A DNA stretch of 64,000 nt, taken from Clarireedia homoeocarpa. Lineage: Eukaryota > Ascomycota > Leotiomycetes > Helotiales > Rutstroemiaceae. Positions 24,054-34,132 of this stretch are shown one piece after another. The notes under the pieces are model-generated. The model made no database searches. It was given only the letters and a program-made list of their open reading frames with translations, and had not been told where the DNA came from. The number at the start of each line of letters is the position of its first letter. Positions within the stretch are counted from its first letter, which is position 1. Both the position numbers and the translations under genes were made by a program. The stretch spans positions 1,618,363 to 1,682,362 of the forward strand of contig LNKV01000003.1 of the NCBI GenBank assembly GCA_001465935.1. The letters run 5' to 3'.

Positions 24054-26069
24054 CTACTCATCACTATTATAGGATCGTCGTAGAGGAGAGTGTTGGGGTG
24101 GATCGTCCCAGCTATTATATCCATCCTTTATCAAGTTCGCTCCTGTGTCATCAAGATCCGACCCGCTGCGTTCATCGTTCTCGGCATCTTCATCTCCACT
24201 CTCAACTAGGTATTCTTCACTTATTGCATCACCTACAACACCCCTTCCCCTTTCTTTCCCACGTTCCCTTTCCATCCTCCTCCTCTTCTTTCTCTCCATC
24301 CTTCTCTCATTTACCATAAACTCCTCTTCCGTAACCTTTCCTCCCACAGCCTCCCATTCACTCCAAACCTCCCTCTTCCTCCAATTCAGTGCGTCCATGC
24401 CCTCAGAATCGGGCTTTCCTCGAGGCTTTTCCGGCATCTCATCCTCGTCGTTATTAAATTCAAACGGCGGAATCTGTCTCAATAATCTCCAGATACGCTG
24501 TTCTTCCGCCGCACTGGCTTTTGCATCTAGAGCAGAAACGTGGGATTCGAGTGCGAGCTCGTACGACTCGGATGTGAAATGTCTATTCGCAGCTTGGCTT
24601 TGAGATTGAGATTGCGACTGTGAGGGCTGCGTGAGTGGGAAGCTGTCATCGCTACTCTGGGAAGGGAAGTCATTGTCACTGTCAGAATATAGGTCGGTGG
24701 ACAGAGATTCTGAGCCGGAAATATGATCGTTGGGAGTAGGAGGTGCAGAGCTGCGCAGGCGACAGCTGCGAGACCGAGAACGAGATTTGCTGCGGCTTCT
24801 ATCAGGTTTGCGGAGTTCGTTTTCAACTTCTTCGTATGTCATGATTGAGCCATCGTCTGGGTCAGAGACCGCTAGATTGTTTCGCCGCGCACATTTGATC
24901 CAGAACTCCTCACTATTCTCGGCCATCTTCAAAATTTTCAAAGCTGCCTCTACATCATTGGCATTGACTTCTGCTTGTTTAACCATTGTTGACCCTGTGG
25001 TTCGCATTCGTGACATTGTGCAGAAAAGAACAGTTGATAAGATACGTTTAGTAATGCTAACAGTCAGTGAGTGGAAGTCCTTGAAGGCTGTAGCTCGAAT
25101 AGCCGGTGTCTCTCCTGGCTCACCAACTTCTCTCCAGTTATCCTCCTGCCTAGGTTCCGAAGGGTTCATGAAGATTTTTTCAGATAAAATAAGCCAATTT
25201 TTGGGGTTGAGAAGGTCTGCCGCTGGAAGCATTTCGTTAATGCTATCCTCATCGTGTCGCCTTTTCCTCCTTGTCTCTAGCGTTGTACATATATCCTCCG
25301 TAAGAAGCCAACTGTCTCCCCATTTAGCCTTCTCGACATCTTCTTCGTAGCGTTCTTGGCGTGTAGCAAGCGCATCGGCCGCGCGTTCCATGACGGTAGA
25401 ACATTCTGGCGTAATTTCTAATGCTGCAGGAAAGTCCATATGCTCCAAAAGCTTGGCCCCCTCTGACTTCTTGTCCTGGAGTCCCTGATCCAGCACTTGT
25501 ATGTACTCCTGAACCTCTACTTCCGACTTAGTCCCTACTCGTGCTGCAATCATCCGTACATCGTCTTTACCCATTCTGGCCAGCCCAGTAAAGAAGTCGT
25601 CCTTCTCTTTAATGTTCCACATTGAAGATCCGATTTGACTAGGTTCTAGAGGGATATTGTCTTCGTGAACGGATCTCTTGCAAGCATCAAGAATCTCAAT
25701 ATTAAGAAGATCCCGATAAACATGGCTGTAGAATCCTCTCAGCCGTTTTGATCTTATTTGAGTTCCATTAACCCGCGACAAATTGCGTTTTCTAGATCCT
25801 CGGAGACTCGCAGATCTCTCTGGTGTTGCAATATCTTCTTCTCTTGGTGGTCTAAAGGTTGCAGCCCACCTTGCAGCCCTTTCCCGAATCTCATCAATAT
25901 TACGCAGCCCTTCTTCTACTCCAGAGTTTACTGCTAAACTTTCTTCGTCATGTGACTCTTGGTCATGATCACGTTCATGATCACTATCAGAATTTTCGTA
26001 GTCTGACCCGGAGTCCTGATCTGGTATATGTACCGGTCCTTCGAAGGGGTCGGAATCCTCGTGATCCAT
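24054..26069 (-). CDS. Rrn5-like RNA polymerase I upstream activation factor subunit
   Basis: Likely fungal Rrn5, a SANT-type subunit of the Pol I upstream activating factor at rDNA promoters. Single exon, 671 aa from the chosen Met at 26069 (MDHEDSDPFEGPVH). The frame stays open upstream to a Met at 26150, which would add 27 residues. Family hallmarks are the stretch YRDLLNIEILDACKR, followed by PSQIGSSMWNIKEKDDFFTG and LARMGKDDVRMIAARVGTKS, ending EVQEYIQVL. A second, weaker conserved stretch runs through LLNPKNWLILSEKIFMN. The rest is low complexity: acidic N-terminus, Ser/Arg and Ser/Gln tracts (about residues 430-500), and a basic stretch KKRRRMERERGKERGRG. Assignment rests on the SANT-like block. 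Confidence 0.75.
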   Translation of the reverse strand: MDHEDSDPFEGPVHIPDQDSGSDYENSDSDHERDHDQESHDEESLAVNSGVEEGLRNIDEIRERAARWAATFRPPREEDIATPERSASLRGSRKRNLSRVNGTQIRSKRLRGFYSHVYRDLLNIEILDACKRSVHEDNIPLEPSQIGSSMWNIKEKDDFFTGLARMGKDDVRMIAARVGTKSEVEVQEYIQVLDQGLQDKKSEGAKLLEHMDFPAALEITPECSTVMERAADALATRQERYEEDVEKAKWGDSWLLTEDICTTLETRRKRRHDEDSINEMLPAADLLNPKNWLILSEKIFMNPSEPRQEDNWREVGEPGETPAIRATAFKDFHSLTVSITKRILSTVLFCTMSRMRTTGSTMVKQAEVNANDVEAALKILKMAENSEEFWIKCARRNNLAVSDPDDGSIMTYEEVENELRKPDRSRSKSRSRSRSCRLRSSAPPTPNDHISGSESLSTDLYSDSDNDFPSQSSDDSFPLTQPSQSQSQSQSQAANRHFTSESYELALESHVSALDAKASAAEEQRIWRLLRQIPPFEFNNDEDEMPEKPRGKPDSEGMDALNWRKREVWSEWEAVGGKVTEEEFMVNERRMERKKRRRMERERGKERGRGVVGDAISEEYLVESGDEDAENDERSGSDLDDTGANLIKDGYNSWDDPPQHSPLRRSYNSDE

Positions 26070-26402
26070 GATTTTGAAAAGCTCTATGGGTCTTTCAATC
26101 GTGTTCGCCGAATTGAATGCTGTGCTTCTGTAGTCCACATAACGTGTCAAAATTTTCTCTTGAAGAATTTTTGCTTAGAACAGTTTGATTTCTAAAACAG
26201 CGCTTAGTCTGCAATATCATGAGTCTTTAACCCTATTCAAATTGCTGTTGTCGTTATGATGAAAAGTTGAGAAAACATTTAAGAAAACTGGACCTCAAAA
26301 GACCAAATTATCGACAGGGATACTGTTAGCGCGTTAGTAGCGTCAAATGCGCTTAAAATAAATATGAGGAATAACCTTTCAGACAGAACAGTGGAAATCA
26401 TC
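26070..26402. promoter_or_regulatory. Divergent promoter, rrn5 / Irc3-like helicase
   Basis: 333 AT-rich bases between divergent start codons. No defined motif was recognised. Confidence 0.5.
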
Positions 26403-28460
26403 ATGCCTCCATCATCACGGGGAATACTTGGGTTATTCCAACCAAGGATTACTACATATTTGAGAGCGGGTGTTGCGCGACATTATGCATCTAGAAAAAG
26501 GTCTCTGCCTGTAGTACAAACACCTGCGAGTATTCACCAGAACATCGTTCTCAGGGAGTATCAAGAAGAATGTATTCAAGCAGTTCTTTCCAATATTGAG
26601 CTAGGCCACAAACGAATGGGCGTATCATTGGCTACTGGAAGTGGTAAGACTGTGAGTACGTCACTATCGGTTCAATAATTCTTTATTAACGGTGTCTAGG
26701 TTATTTTCACGCAATTAATCGATCGGATTAAACCCCACGCCGAAGGTGCGGTTCAAACATTGATTCTAGCACATCGACAAGAACTTGTCGAGCAAGCTGC
26801 TCGTCATTGTCAAAATGCTTACCCAGATAAGCGCATTGAGATCGAGATGGGGAACATGCATGCCAGCGGATATGCGGACATTACTGTGGCAAGCATTCAA
26901 AGCATCGGATCTCGTGATCGGATAGAGAAATTTATTCCTGATCGTTTCAAGCTTGTCCTTGTAGATGAAGCTCATCATATCGTAGCTCCGGGTTATCTGA
27001 GGACCCTGGCGCATTTCGGACTGTCAGAAAAGCGCGAGGACTCACCTGCTCTCGTTGGCGTTTCCGCAACACTATCACGGACTGATGGGTTAAGACTAGG
27101 CGCTGCCATTGATCATATTGTATACCACAAGGATTACATTGATATGATCGAGGACAGATGGCTATCCGACGTGATTTTTACTACTGTGCAATCAACAGCA
27201 GATGTCTCTTCGGTTCGAAAAGGTTTAAACGGGGATTTTCATACTGGCGACTTATCAGAAGCTGTCAACACAGATCAGATAAACGAACTTACCGTGCGCA
27301 GCTGGTTCGCAAAAGCAAAGGAAAGAAAATCGACCATCGTCTTCTGCGTAGATTTAGCGCACGTTGGAGATTTGACGAATAAGTTTCGTGAATATGGGAT
27401 TGACGCACGGTTTGTCACGGGCGACACACCAAAAATCGAACGAAGCGCAAGACTGGATGCTTTCAAGAGGGGGGAGTTTCCAGTACTTGTAAACTGTGGA
27501 GTGTTCACTGAAGGCACCGATATACCAAACATTGACTGCGTGTTACTGGCCCGACCCACTAAGTCTCGAAATCTTCTTGTGCAAATGATTGGTCGAGGTA
27601 TGAGGTTGCATCCCGGAAAACAGAACTGCCATATCATCGACATGGTTGCCACGCTCACAACGGGTATCGTTACTACGCCGACACTATTTGGGCTTGATCC
27701 ATCCGAACTTGTCGATGAGGCGAACCCTGACGATTTGAAAAAAATACAGCAAAGAAAAGAGCAAGAAGAGGAAAGGAAGCGCAATGCCGAAAGTGTAGTA
27801 GCAAACAAGCGCTCTATCATTCCTGGTGCTAAAATCAAGTCTGTCAATTTCACTGACTACGACTCGGTCTACGATCTCATTGAAGATACATCTGAAGAAC
27901 GACATATTAGAGCCTTATCACCATATGCTTGGGTCTGTGTAGGGGTGGACAAGTATGTCCTGTCTAGTTTAGGAGGATCGTATTTGAAGATTGAGAAAAT
28001 CGCAGGCACAGATGGCAAGGACGATAGTTACATAGTTATGGAGGTTGTAGCTCTGCCAAGTGTTCTTGGAGCGAAGTCGAAGTCGCCTTATGCTCGCCCG
28101 CGGCAAATTGCCGAGGTAGCTACCATGACAGATGCCATCCATGCTGCGGATACCTATGCAGGGAAGAAGTACCCGCAGCAGTTCATCTCAAGAAGACAAG
28201 CTTGGAGAAATGGCCCTGCGACCGAAGGCCAACTGGCGTTTCTTAATAAATTACGGCCGAAGGATGACCAATTAACGGCAGCCGACATTACCAAGGGTAA
28301 AGCAGGAGAGATGATTACTAAAATGAAGCATGGTGCGAAAGGCAGATTTTCAAGCTTAGAAGCCGAGAAAAGACGTGCAGATAGATCCAAGTTGAAGCTC
28401 GAGCAGGACACAATCTTGAAGCAAAGGGAGAAAGTTAGTGTTGGACCACTTCTAGAGTGA
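26403..28460 (+). CDS. irc3: Irc3-like mitochondrial DEAH-box helicase
   Basis: Superfamily 2 DNA helicase resembling yeast Irc3, which maintains mitochondrial DNA. Two exons, 26403-26651 and 26700-28460, spliced in phase 0 within the Walker A/motif Ia region (ATGSGKT/VIFTQLIDRI); 669 aa. Motifs: LREYQEECI (Q-like), ATGSGKT (I), LVDEAHH (II, DEAH), VSATLSRTDG (III), FTEGTDIPNIDCV (V), and QMIGRGMRLHPGK (VI). The N-terminus is basic and aromatic (GLFQPRITTYLRAGVARHYASRKR), fitting a matrix presequence. An upstream in-frame ATG at 26364 would add 13 residues and mask it, so 26403 is preferred. The C-terminal domain (after 'KFSS'-like charged helices) is specific to this group. Confidence 0.9.
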
Positions 28461-28856
28461 AGGACAGGATATTCGCCAGTGGAAGATGGGCTTGTCTTGC
28501 CCTGGTTATTTGGAGCAGGTGTCGTTTGGCCTATGAATTCAATGAGCACTACTTGCGATTTGCTCCTGCTGGGTTTGGCAGCTCATTAGCTCTTGCCTTT
28601 GTTTTCGCATGGAATTCTGGTCTTTCTGGTCTTGGGCTTTTCCGTGGTGAATTTAGCAACGACCCATAAAACCAAATTAGGCGAGTGAAAACCCAAGTGT
28701 CTAGTAATGTAACATTTCTACTATGGTTCGGACGCGTCTCCTCGTTCTCTTGGGGCCGCGACCAATTCGGTAGTAGTAAATCGTCGCTCCATTGTTCGGG
28801 CCTTACGCCCACGCCAACATTAAACACACACACCTCAGAACATGGCTTTACGCTTC

Positions 28857-28935
28857 TTGTCTCTTCTCATCTTGTCTCGTCTCTTCTCATCTCGTCCCGC
28901 CTCTTCTCATCTCGTCCCGCCTCTTCTCGTCTCAT
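28857..28935 (+). repeat. Tandem repeat of a 20-bp CT-rich unit
   Basis: About four copies of CTCTTCTCATCTCGTCCCGC, the outer ones diverged (TCTTGTCTCGT, TCTCGTCTCAT). Confidence 0.85.
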
Positions 28936-29259
28936 ATTTTCTCGCTTTCACCTCGAGCCCTGAAGTACATGCCACGTTCTTGATAAAATTTTGCGAATAT
29001 TTTTCAACCATCCACTTCAAACAATGTTGCAAGTGAGCCGATGCCACCAAAAGAAGAAACAAGCCGTACTTTGCAATCCGGTTGAATGAGCATGAAGTAG
29101 TCTACCGTTTCTCGGGCTCACCCAAACTCAGTACGGCTCGTCCAATTAGCTTTCTCTGTTGATGATGGTATCAAACTTACCTTCGACCTTGACATCCCTC
29201 GATTTTCTCCTGCCTGGTGCCTTAAACTTTCGCTTCTGCTCGAGTATTTTTTATACATT

Positions 29260-29309
29260 TCTTTCTTCCATCTTTCTTCCATCTTTCTTCCATCTCTCTT
29301 CCATCTTTC
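29260..29309 (+). repeat. Tandem repeat of an 11-bp unit TTTCTTCCATC
   Basis: Four to five copies, one with CTCTTCCATC, within the pyrimidine-rich leader upstream of the 539-aa protein gene. Confidence 0.85.
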
Positions 29310-29463
29310 CTTTCTCCCCATCAAGGTTGTTGCCCTTTCTCTCGATACTAAACCCTCAGCTTCTTACTTCGTTTTACAGAACACCCGCCAACAGCTTCAT
29401 GCCGCACTAACTTGATATCTCGACATCATCCATCGTGCTCTGCCACCCGGGGATTATATTGCC

Positions 29464-31083
29464 ATGCGGTCCTCACCAGAATCCGCATCCCACCCACCCT
29501 GCTTCGAAGCACGTCCAGAGCCAGTTTACTCGGCCGACAAGTCTGAAGATATCAGTTGGAGAACCACCCCAGATGAAGACGACGCTGCCGCTCAGGTCAA
29601 AGTTGCCAAGACGGACAAGTCAACGAAGCGAGAACTCCGAGACGTCAAAGTTACTTCAACCGAGATTACTACAGCTTGCTCGCACAATCTTGCAGTACGT
29701 CATGCAGATACTACAAAAAATGGTGGAAATTCCGGCAACGACCTGGAAGGTCACCTCGGTTCCGCAGATCTGAAAATTTCAGTTATCTACCGGGCGGGTG
29801 CCAACTATCAATACCCTGAATTCAGATCCGAAGCACGTTATGTTGTAGTTGGTGGCTTTCCATCACCAACACCTGAGGATATTCCGATTCCTTCCTCGAA
29901 GCCAGATAGATCTATAAACCCATTGCGGTGCTTTCCGCCACTTCCCAACTCGGCTTACAATGGATTAAGTAATAACTCCAAAGATGAGTACGATCCCCAA
30001 TATTTCAACGCACTCGATTGCACCTTGGAGGGAGCTCGTCTTGCCAACAATCATCGTAAAGCCAAACCACGTTGCCGGAAGAAGGAAGACACAGGTACAA
30101 AATCTGCACACACGCATACTTCTCATAGATATATAGATGGCCATGGATCCGAAGCAGAAGCAATTGCTGATGCAATTGATTTTGATCGAAAGTCTTGGGA
30201 AGATCATATCCCTGGAGCAAGTGGTCCATTTTACCCCGCGGAAGAACAGCGTGCCGACTTTATCAAAGCTTTAAACCAAGGGGTGCCTATCGAGTATTGT
30301 CAAATATGCAAGCAGATTCATATTCCGCCGGGTTCACCAATCACGCTACCCGATCGAGATACTTGCGGTGCTCACCTCCCCGGATGGTTTCCCTCAGAAG
30401 GAATGACTCGCCCATGGGTATATCTTTCAGATATGCTCAACGAATATGTGAGGCTCAGCGAGATTGAACAGGGATATACTCATCTTCCGAATCCAGATAA
30501 GCCAATCTGGAATTTTGAATTTCACGACGACAACGAAAAATGGAAGGAGATTGGACGCTACAAGGGTAAAGGAGGCTGGTGGAAGTGCAGAAACGGAGAG
30601 AATGCCACTGCTGCCGAGAAGTCTTGTAAAGTATGCCACACAGACGAAGCAACTGCTCGAGATTGGGAGATGCGGGCACGGAAAGGCGATATGACTGCCG
30701 CCGGAAGAAAGGTACACATAGAGAATTGGATAGATAATCTGGTTGCAGAGGCTGGTAAGCATGAAAAACAGATCGCTTCTGCCATGATTCGCGCAGGAGG
30801 TATCCCACAGCATTTTGGAAAGCTTGATTGGAGAAGTGGGAAGGAAGTTCAGAGAGATACATTCTTTCAAAGGCCACGTTTGAACCCAGAGCAAATGTTT
30901 GCAGAGCACATCTTCATGCCGAGACCTTCAATTGATAATACCGATGCCTCACATCGCTCAACCAATCCACATACCAGATCAAATGCTTCCGAGAGTAGTA
31001 ACTCATGCGACTCTGCCAGCACATACAAAACAAACAAACCGTCAACATCATCTCCCCTCCGCAATACTGAATGGGTGGGCTAG
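29464..31083 (+). CDS. Uncharacterised 539-aa protein with paired cysteines
   Basis: Single-exon frame of 539 aa that I do not recognise. The first ~190 residues are polar and probably disordered. The segment around residues 240-440 looks folded. It contains YCQICKQIHIPPG followed 17 residues later by DTCGAHLPGW (possible zinc-binding set Cys-X2-Cys...Cys), then WWKCRNGENATAAEKSCKVCH (a second Cys set). A charged amphipathic helix rich in Arg/Glu/Lys/Ala (RDWEMRARKGDMTAAGRKVH) and the block GGIPQHFGKLDWRSGKEVQR follow. The last ~70 residues are Ser/Asn/Thr-rich. No signal peptide or membrane segment. Long uninterrupted frame and normal codon character argue it is real. An intron near the 5' end cannot be excluded. 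Confidence 0.65.
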   Translation: MRSSPESASHPPCFEARPEPVYSADKSEDISWRTTPDEDDAAAQVKVAKTDKSTKRELRDVKVTSTEITTACSHNLAVRHADTTKNGGNSGNDLEGHLGSADLKISVIYRAGANYQYPEFRSEARYVVVGGFPSPTPEDIPIPSSKPDRSINPLRCFPPLPNSAYNGLSNNSKDEYDPQYFNALDCTLEGARLANNHRKAKPRCRKKEDTGTKSAHTHTSHRYIDGHGSEAEAIADAIDFDRKSWEDHIPGASGPFYPAEEQRADFIKALNQGVPIEYCQICKQIHIPPGSPITLPDRDTCGAHLPGWFPSEGMTRPWVYLSDMLNEYVRLSEIEQGYTHLPNPDKPIWNFEFHDDNEKWKEIGRYKGKGGWWKCRNGENATAAEKSCKVCHTDEATARDWEMRARKGDMTAAGRKVHIENWIDNLVAEAGKHEKQIASAMIRAGGIPQHFGKLDWRSGKEVQRDTFFQRPRLNPEQMFAEHIFMPRPSIDNTDASHRSTNPHTRSNASESSNSCDSASTYKTNKPSTSSPLRNTEWVG

Positions 31084-31683
31084 CGGTAGATTGTCGTTTT
31101 ACGCAGGAGAATTTGGCGCTCTAGATAGGGTACCAATTTACGTTCTTTCCGAAAGACGTTTGGATTTTGGTTGGTTTACCTAAACAAGGCGACACCAACT
31201 ACTTTGCTTCAGGATTTTGATACTATGATTGTGTTACAGCATTTTCCGGCGTTCATTCAGAGTTCAAGAAGCACATTAAATGGTTTTCTGGATTAGAGTC
31301 TCTTTCAACACGATTATTTATTGGGTAAGTAGGCATATGGTGGCATGGGGAAATCCAAGCGTTTATAGGAGAATCGTGACGTTCTTTCGACATGCTTCGT
31401 GGAGCTTCGCTTGAATATTTATTCAAGGTCTCGTGGGTATTTCGGGGTTTAACAAAGATCTGGAGAGCGCATGAGAACTGCTTTCGATTGGAACGGTAGC
31501 AAATTATGGTTATTATCTACATCAGCTTGCGTTGAGGACGTGTGACGACTCATACCGACTGCACCTGAGTCGTACACGTAGTTGCACATGTAGCTGCACA
31601 TAGCCAGCCCGGATGCACTTCACTAAGGGTATCTGTTGGAAGTAGAGCACTCGTTGCCGACCGGGATTTTGCCCTACCTCGGC
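31084..31683. other. Intergenic between the 539-aa protein gene and the decayed element region
   Basis: About 600 bases with no coding signal. A short imperfect repeat (CGTACACGTAGTTGCACATGTAGCTGCACATAG) lies near 31571-31603. Confidence 0.5.
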
Positions 31684-33614
31684 TCATTTCGGGTGAAAAC
31701 TTTTCCGTAGGCCGCTCATATAAATTGTTACCATAGAACTATAAAGTAGTTGATCAATTAAGACAAGAAGTACTATAGCCAGATATTCCAATAAGGGTGA
31801 TGTTTGTGGCCACGTACTGAGTCTTCCCACAGTATCGCTAAGCTTAGCCCTGGGGCCCTCTGGTTCTACATAAGGCCTCTTCTTCTTCTTCTTCTTCTTC
31901 TTGTATATAGCTTTAGTTCGGCAGTTCAATATTCTAAAGTCATTCAGCACTTTCATTAGTGATTTCGTCACAGGACGAGTGGTCATTATAGGCTGTGGAA
32001 CCTGTTCGGATGACCAGAGAGTCTACTCAGTTCTAATTCAGATCCTGGGATTTGCCCTCAAAAAATAATTTATAAATGAGACAAGTTAGACCAACATTAA
32101 AGATATCTGCTGCAATCCTAGCCACTTTCCTTATAGATACCTGCTTCAAGTGTAGTGCTTTAAGTTGACGATTCGTTACAGAATCTCTGCCTATAGGTGT
32201 ATCAATCTCTTCATCTGAGTCCTCTAATTCGCTTGCAGGAGGTTCTTCTTGATCGGAGGAGTCTATATAGACTGCTGTTTGTACAGACTTAGGGTTCGAT
32301 TTGCTCTTAATAATAGCTGGTTCGTCGTCGTCGTCGAAATCAGCCATATGCCAATAGGCTTTGAGAGTTGCTTCGTTCGCAAGCTTCTGTCTGTTCTTCT
32401 TGCGTAATCGAAGTTGGGCTAGTACTCCATTCCAGTCAAATTCATTATCAACCTCAACTAGCGTAAGCTCTTTCTTATACGGACCGATTCGAGCTTCCTA
32501 TGGATGGATCACTTATAGGTCTCTCAGCCAGGCGGAGGTTTCTCTTCTCTGCCTAAGGCGTAACCTTCTCTTCCTGTACCTTCCTTTTCAAGCCTTCGAA
32601 GGCAGGCAGCTCGAATGGATCATCAATATTGAAGCTTTGGATTAGTGTTAGCTAAGGCTTTTTGTCGATGAACTATTCGATGTTCCATATTACTATCTGT
32701 ACTTCCGCTTGTTGAGCTGAAGCATCGAATAGCGGAGTTGCTAAATACTAAAGGTTTGGGCTTAGTTGGACTCTTGAAGGGACTTGAGCTTGTGATCCGA
32801 ATCGGTGAACTAGGTGTTGGAGGTGCAGGTGCTGCTGCCGGTTCTGGTGCAGAAGGAGCTTCCGGAGTGGCTTCTGCTAATGCCTTTCGTGAAGGAGTCC
32901 TTATACGCTTCGTAGATCGCAGTTTAGATGGTATTCGTAGTGGTGGATGATATAGTTGGAGTGGTGGTTGAGAAGGGGTAATGGGTACAGTCGCGTCGCT
33001 AAATTTAGGGTTTTACGGGTTTTACAGGTTTTGCTAAATGACCGACGCTATTTACTATCTGACCGACGGACATAAGGTACCGAACATCGGAGGTACACAA
33101 CGTGACTATGTAGTTGCCATACAAATTTCGTGTACGTATAATGAGAAGTACATTATAATTGTCCAACTTAAGATAAAATCTGAGGATATACTATTTTTCG
33201 GTGATTTTAACATAGACCACCTTGAGATTCGAATCGGACCAGGCAGATCTTCGACAGTGTAGAGGTCTATAATCAAGAGGCAGATAGAGAAACAGAAGCA
33301 CAGTGGAAGCTCTAGGCTGCTTCTTGAAGTTGAAAAATCATTGACCGTGACATTTGTTGGACATCAAAATAGTATGAGTGTCATATGGTAACGTTGTGTA
33401 CCTCCGATGTACGGCTCAAGTTTATAGAGCGTCGGTCAGATAGTAAACAGCGTCGGTCATTTAGTAAAACCCGTAAAACCCGTAAAACCCTAAATTTAAT
33501 ACGTTGTGGTGTTGAACGTATTACCCCTTTCGATTTATAGCCACTTTCTACACCGTTTAATGGACTGCGCTTTTTTCCACGCCTAAGGGCCATAGTAATT
33601 GAGCTTGCGATCAA
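31684..33614 (-). pseudogene. Decayed reading frame split by an inserted element
   Basis: Read on the minus strand, coding-like sequence starts near 33591 (MALRRGKKRSPLNGV) and breaks at the 495-bp element (33496-33002). It resumes in frame with SDATVPITPSQPPLQL and a Pro/Ala/Ser-rich stretch, then is frameshifted near 32623. It continues as DDPFELPAFEGLKRKVQ, hits TAG and TAA stops, shifts again, and gives an intact 315-nt frame at 32347-32033 (MADFDDDDEPAIIKSKSN, with KALHLKQVSIRKVARIA). A further fragment (31986-31684) contains KSLMKVLNDFRILNCRTKAI and a (AAG)n lysine run. Two of the stops fit C-to-T change of CAG/CAA codons. I do not recognise the family. It could be a transposon-encoded or lineage-specific protein. 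The last fragment's membership is uncertain. Confidence 0.55.
33002..33496. mobile_element. 495-bp MITE with ~110-bp terminal inverted repeats, TA target site
   Basis: The left arm (33002 on) begins AATTTAGGGTTTTACGGG and runs through CTAAATGACCGACGCT, TTTACTATCTGACCGACG and ATCGGAGGTACACAACGT. The right arm (33496 backwards) repeats the same order with few differences. Both ends are flanked by TA (33000-33001 and 33497-33498), the target duplication expected of Tc1/mariner-type transposition. The interior has no coding capacity. It sits inside a decayed minus-strand frame. Confidence 0.88.
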
Positions 33615-34132
33615 ATATAAATTTAATCCAGTACGTAGCGGTTGAGTTAAATATGGTTGGATTAATTTTATAGGCTGGTGATGCGTTAAAAAGTGATGTT
33701 TTTGAAAATTTGAGGTTTATCAATCTAGTTAACTTATGCAAACGGTTGTAGTAGTTCTAGTGCAAGCACGATTATTCGACGCCAATGAGTACGCAATCTA
33801 CAGGGCCTCCCAGTTACATTCTGCATGTCTCCAAGCTGCTTAGCCTTAAGCGAACACGTCTAGTTGGAGATCATCATGATAGGAGTGAACTCTTCCCGTC
33901 CACCGCTTCAACAGTGCACAATCGTCGGCCCCGAGTTTGGTCCGCGGCTCGGCCGACGGACATCTCAAGATTCGTATATAAATAAAAGTCATCGTGAGTT
34001 CTGGTTTCTTGTATCAAATCTTGTGCGATATCAAAGCAGAATAAATCAATTCCTCTTACTTACTTTCTTTCTCATTCGCTCTTCTCTATCTAGCTCTCTT
34101 CTATAGTTTGGGAAGAAAGCAGAAATCCCACC
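33615..34132. promoter_or_regulatory. Promoter and leader of the flavin monooxygenase gene
   Basis: 518 bases. The stretch 34020-34110 is pyrimidine-rich (CTTTCTTTCTCATTCGCTCTTC), typical of a fungal leader just before a start codon. A TATATAAATAAAAG sequence at 33975-33988 could be a TATA-like element. Confidence 0.45.

Larger units (their letters stand above)
28461..29463. other. Intergenic and CT-rich leader upstream of the 539-aa protein gene
   Basis: 1 kb with no supportable gene. It holds two pyrimidine-rich tandem repeats, listed separately, and probably the 5' UTR of the gene starting at 29464. Confidence 0.5.

Noticed and set aside
24145..24603. 152-codon Ser/Leu-rich plus-strand frame
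   Set aside because: Antisense to the charged C-terminal part of the Rrn5-like gene.
32033..32347. Intact 104-codon frame as a stand-alone gene
   Set aside because: Similar coding character continues upstream across stops and frameshifts, so it reads better as the surviving end of a decayed longer frame.
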